From Ahaetulla prasina (Eukaryota; Chordata; Lepidosauria; Squamata; Colubridae): a DNA stretch of 64,000 nt. Numbering within the stretch: position 1 is the stretch's first letter; each line of letters opens with the position of its first letter. The translations under genes were made by a program, and so were the position numbers. Below, piece after piece: positions 61,725 through 64,000 of this stretch. The notes below the pieces were generated by a model that was given only the letters and a program-made list of their open reading frames with translations, did no database searches and was not told where the DNA came from. The stretch is from assembly GCF_028640845.1 (NCBI RefSeq), contig NC_080543.1, forward strand, positions 9,732,959 through 9,796,958. Reading direction: 5' to 3'.

Positions 61725-61830
61725 GAGGAAGGGAAGGGAAGGGAGGAGGGAAGGGGAGGGGAGGGGGAGAAGAAGGAGAAGGGGAGGGAGGGAGGGAGGA
61801 AGGAAGGAAGGCAGGCAGGCAGGAAGGAGC
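61725..61830. repeat. Purine-rich (GGGA/GGAA) simple repeat
   Basis: GGGAAG, GGGGAG and GGAAG blocks, ending in GGCAGGCAGGCAGG. Confidence 0.93.
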
Positions 61831-61849
61831 AAATGATAATTAAGAAGAC

Positions 61850-62303
61850 CAGTGGTGGGATTCAGCCGGTTCGACCTAGTTCAGGCGAACCGATAGTTAA
61901 ATTGCTACCTGGCGCCTCCCCTCCCCTCTCCTCCCCACCCCTTCCAGGAGTCCCCACGTGCTCCATTTTTGCTCCCAGGTAAGTGCAGGGAGGCCTCCTG
62001 GGCCCTAAATGGGTCACGGGGGTGGGTGGGGTGCGGTGTGCCCTCCCCCCCCCGCAGTCCAGTTTTTGCTCCCAGAAGGCTGCAGGAAAACCTACTAGGC
62101 CCAAAAAGGGGTACGGGGGTGGTGCGTTTTTGCTCCCAGGGGTGTGTGCAGGAGGCCGAGTGCTGCCTGTCACACCCTCTGGCCACACCCACCCTGGCCA
62201 CGCCCACCCATCCGATCATTCGAGCAGAGAACCGGTGGTCGAACCACAACTGTGGCTGAAAGAGCCGAGAACCGGTTGTTAAAATATTTGAATCCCACCA
62301 CTG
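61850..62303. mobile_element. hAT-like MITE (CAGTGGTGGG type), long form
   Basis: Left CAGTGGTGGGATTCAGCCGG, right TTGAATCCCACCACTG, with perfect 8-bp TSD AAGAAGAC at 61842-61849 and 62304-62311. GC-rich interior with three TTTTTGCTCCCAG modules. Confidence 0.95.
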
Positions 62304-62311
62304 AAGAAGAC

Positions 62312-63090
62312 TGAAAGCGGACTGGAAAGAGAGGAACAGTTTTCTATAATATCCACTAGCCTTTCTTTTGCATGATACTCAACTTCAGGTCAAACAGATT
62401 TCAGCAATTTTCTGAAACAATGCAATAAATGGTGAAAATTGCTTCCCCAAAGGGACCACAGAGCTTCCTCTCGGTTACAAATAATAGCCCCTTTTTATAC
62501 CTTCCATTCACTTTCAGAAGGACTATCTATTTACCTCTGTCACACTGGAATTTAAGAGGGAACTGGACTAGGTAGCTGGTATCACAGCTTGCTTGTGCTA
62601 TAAATCCATTTTTTGAAATTGCTCCTAACAGTTTTCTGCGTGGGAAAGGGCGGCAGTGGACATAACACTGACAACAAAAGTACGTGAGAATGCCTCCCAT
62701 ATGTGGGTTAGGCCAAGATTTTCTAAGTTTGACTTTGCAACTGGTGTGCGTGCGAGGGAGAAATTTACCACCCACATTTGCATTAACACTGCAGAACTAT
62801 ATTTAGTGTTTGCTTTTCTGCAATTAAGCCAAACAAGAGACCTTCAGTACAGTTTTCATATGGTACCTACCTCAAAAAGACAGGAATGCAAAGCCATAAA
62901 CACCTACATACATAGACAATGTGGATGTTTTATGCTATAATTCTCAAGCGCTCTTGCCCTACCTTAAAAATGCATCAGATTCCCAGATCCCGAATCAAAG
63001 CAATCAATCTCAGATAACAAAATTTACCTACAGCCGGCAAAAGGAACTTAAGACTTTACAAAGATGTCTACCTTAGGTTCTCCTTAAGGA
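62312..63090. other. Unassigned stretch
   Basis: No family recognised. Confidence 0.45.
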
Positions 63091-63545
63091 TGTTTTTTAT
63101 TCATTTATTTTATTTATTTGTATCCCACTTTTACTATTTATACAAATAACTCAAGGAACATATATATTATACCTTCCTCCTCCTGTTTTCCTCACAAAAA
63201 CAACCCTGTGAGGTGGATTTGGCCGAGAGAGAGGGACTGGCCCTAGCCAGCTTTCAAGAACCAAGGCAGGACTAGAACTCACAGTCTCCTGGTGATTGGC
63301 CCAAAGTCATCAGGCTGCCTTTCATGGGTAAAATGGGACTAGAACTCACAGTCTCCTGGTGATTGGTCCAAAGTCACCCAGCCAGCTTTCATGGCTAAAG
63401 CGGGACTAGAACTCACAGTCTCCTGGTGATTGGCCCAAAGTCACCCAGCCAGCTTTCATGGCTAAAGCGGGACTAGAACTCACAGTCTCCTGGTGATTGG
63501 TCCAAAGTCACCCAGCCAGCTTTCCTGGCTGAAGCAGGACTACAA
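63091..63545 (-). mobile_element. tRNA-like SINE with tandem 67-bp internal units
   Basis: Reversed tail (TTTATTTTATTTATTTGTAT, AACAACCCTGTGAGGTGG), then GGACTAGAACTCACAGTCTC at 63269, 63336, 63403 and 63470, and a shortened form at 63537: an exact 67-bp period. The units are more alike than in the copy at 54019. Head truncated at the right. Confidence 0.9.
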
Positions 63546-63933
63546 CTAATCAATCTATCCATGCTTCTGAACCAGCTCAAGTCAGAAATATCAACATCTG
63601 TTAATGAGTGTGACAATTTTGTGTTGTATTTTAGAATGCAACATCAAAAAAAGTGAAGAGGCCTTTAAGCCAAGCTTAGTAACTCCTAGTTGCTACATCC
63701 ATGCCATTTTATTTATTAGATTCTCAGTCGTTTACAAACGATGCACATCAAAAGAGCAATGCCGTAAAATGTTAAAGGCATTGTTAAATCCATTATCTAA
63801 AAATAAAAATAAAGGTGGTACAACCACATGCACAAATTATACACCAATGGCGTCCCTGCAAATACCAAAGGCCATTTGAAATACTTTCAGTTTTTAATTT
63901 TAACTTGCAGCCACATTGAGGCCAATGAGATGA
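63546..63933. other. Unassigned stretch
   Basis: Nothing recognised. Confidence 0.4.
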
Positions 63934-64000
63934 TGAGACAGTTCGGCCTAATGGTTAAGGCATCAGGCTAGAAAGCAGGAGGTGAGTTCTAGTCCTACCT
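63934..64000 (+). mobile_element. tRNA-like SINE head, cut by window end
   Basis: CCTAATGGTTAAGGCATCAG (A-box region) and GGTGAGTTCTAGTCCTACCT (B-box region). It is the intact 5' end of the SINE family seen at 54019 and 63091, and shows that the B box sits at the start of the 67-bp unit. Confidence 0.8.

Noticed and set aside
63255..63545. CRISPR-like array
   Set aside because: Direct 67-bp tandem repeats with no spacers, inside a SINE, in a vertebrate genome.

Overview
This 64 kb window looks like non-coding DNA from a squamate reptile, most likely an advanced (colubroid) snake. The evidence is the repeat set: Sauria-type tRNA-derived SINEs ending in ACCTTTACCTTT, many CR1 LINE 3' ends and a second CR1/L3-like LINE whose tails both run into ATTCT pentanucleotide microsatellites, L2, L1 and RTE LINE pieces, several families of small hAT-like and Tc1/mariner-like DNA transposons, and solo LTRs. 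Species cannot be fixed from sequence alone. I found no convincing host exon, tRNA, rRNA, snRNA or CRISPR array. Every long open reading frame is either transposon-derived or a by-product of simple repeats.

Layout. 1-9 kb: a LINE ORF piece, a CR1 stub running into a pyrimidine tract, a Sauria SINE, a four-deep nest (CR1 > hAT-like element > L2 > SINE) and a composite LTR. 9-11 kb: a long L2 with recognisable reverse transcriptase. 11.7-13.3 kb: unassigned. 13.3-25 kb: CR1 copies split by hAT elements and solo LTRs, a pentanucleotide satellite field and several SINEs. 25-31.6 kb: a Tc1 relic, three consecutive CR1 ends and an LTR holding another LTR and a SINE trimer. 32-44.5 kb: microsatellites, CR1 copies, palindromic elements, a Penelope-like fragment and an LTR holding a SINE and an L1. 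44.8-49.8 kb: a locally duplicated unique segment, an RTE LINE invaded by a purine tract, and nested SINEs. 50-64 kb: small DNA transposons, CR1, and two SINEs carrying a 67-bp internal tandem repeat.

The elements can be dated relative to one another by nesting and target-site duplications (TSDs), and I could place TSDs for most of them. Five observations stand out. (1) Three related solo-LTR families share an open frame starting at the LTR's first bases: an acidic Ser/Asp/Glu segment, then an Arg-rich segment. This suggests that the element's last gene runs into the 3' LTR. (2) Many hAT-like insertions have TSDs centred on TA within a CTAGA-like core, and two hit the same CR1 position. (3) A SINE carries a tandem 67-bp unit that repeats its B-box-like motif. 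(4) A TSD-flanked SINE trimer has two nearly identical units. (5) A duplicated unique segment preserves the empty site of a CR1 insertion.

TSDs, inverted termini and repeat periods were read directly from the sequence. Family names rest on remembered hallmarks and no database was searched. Stretches marked unassigned are ones where I recognised nothing.
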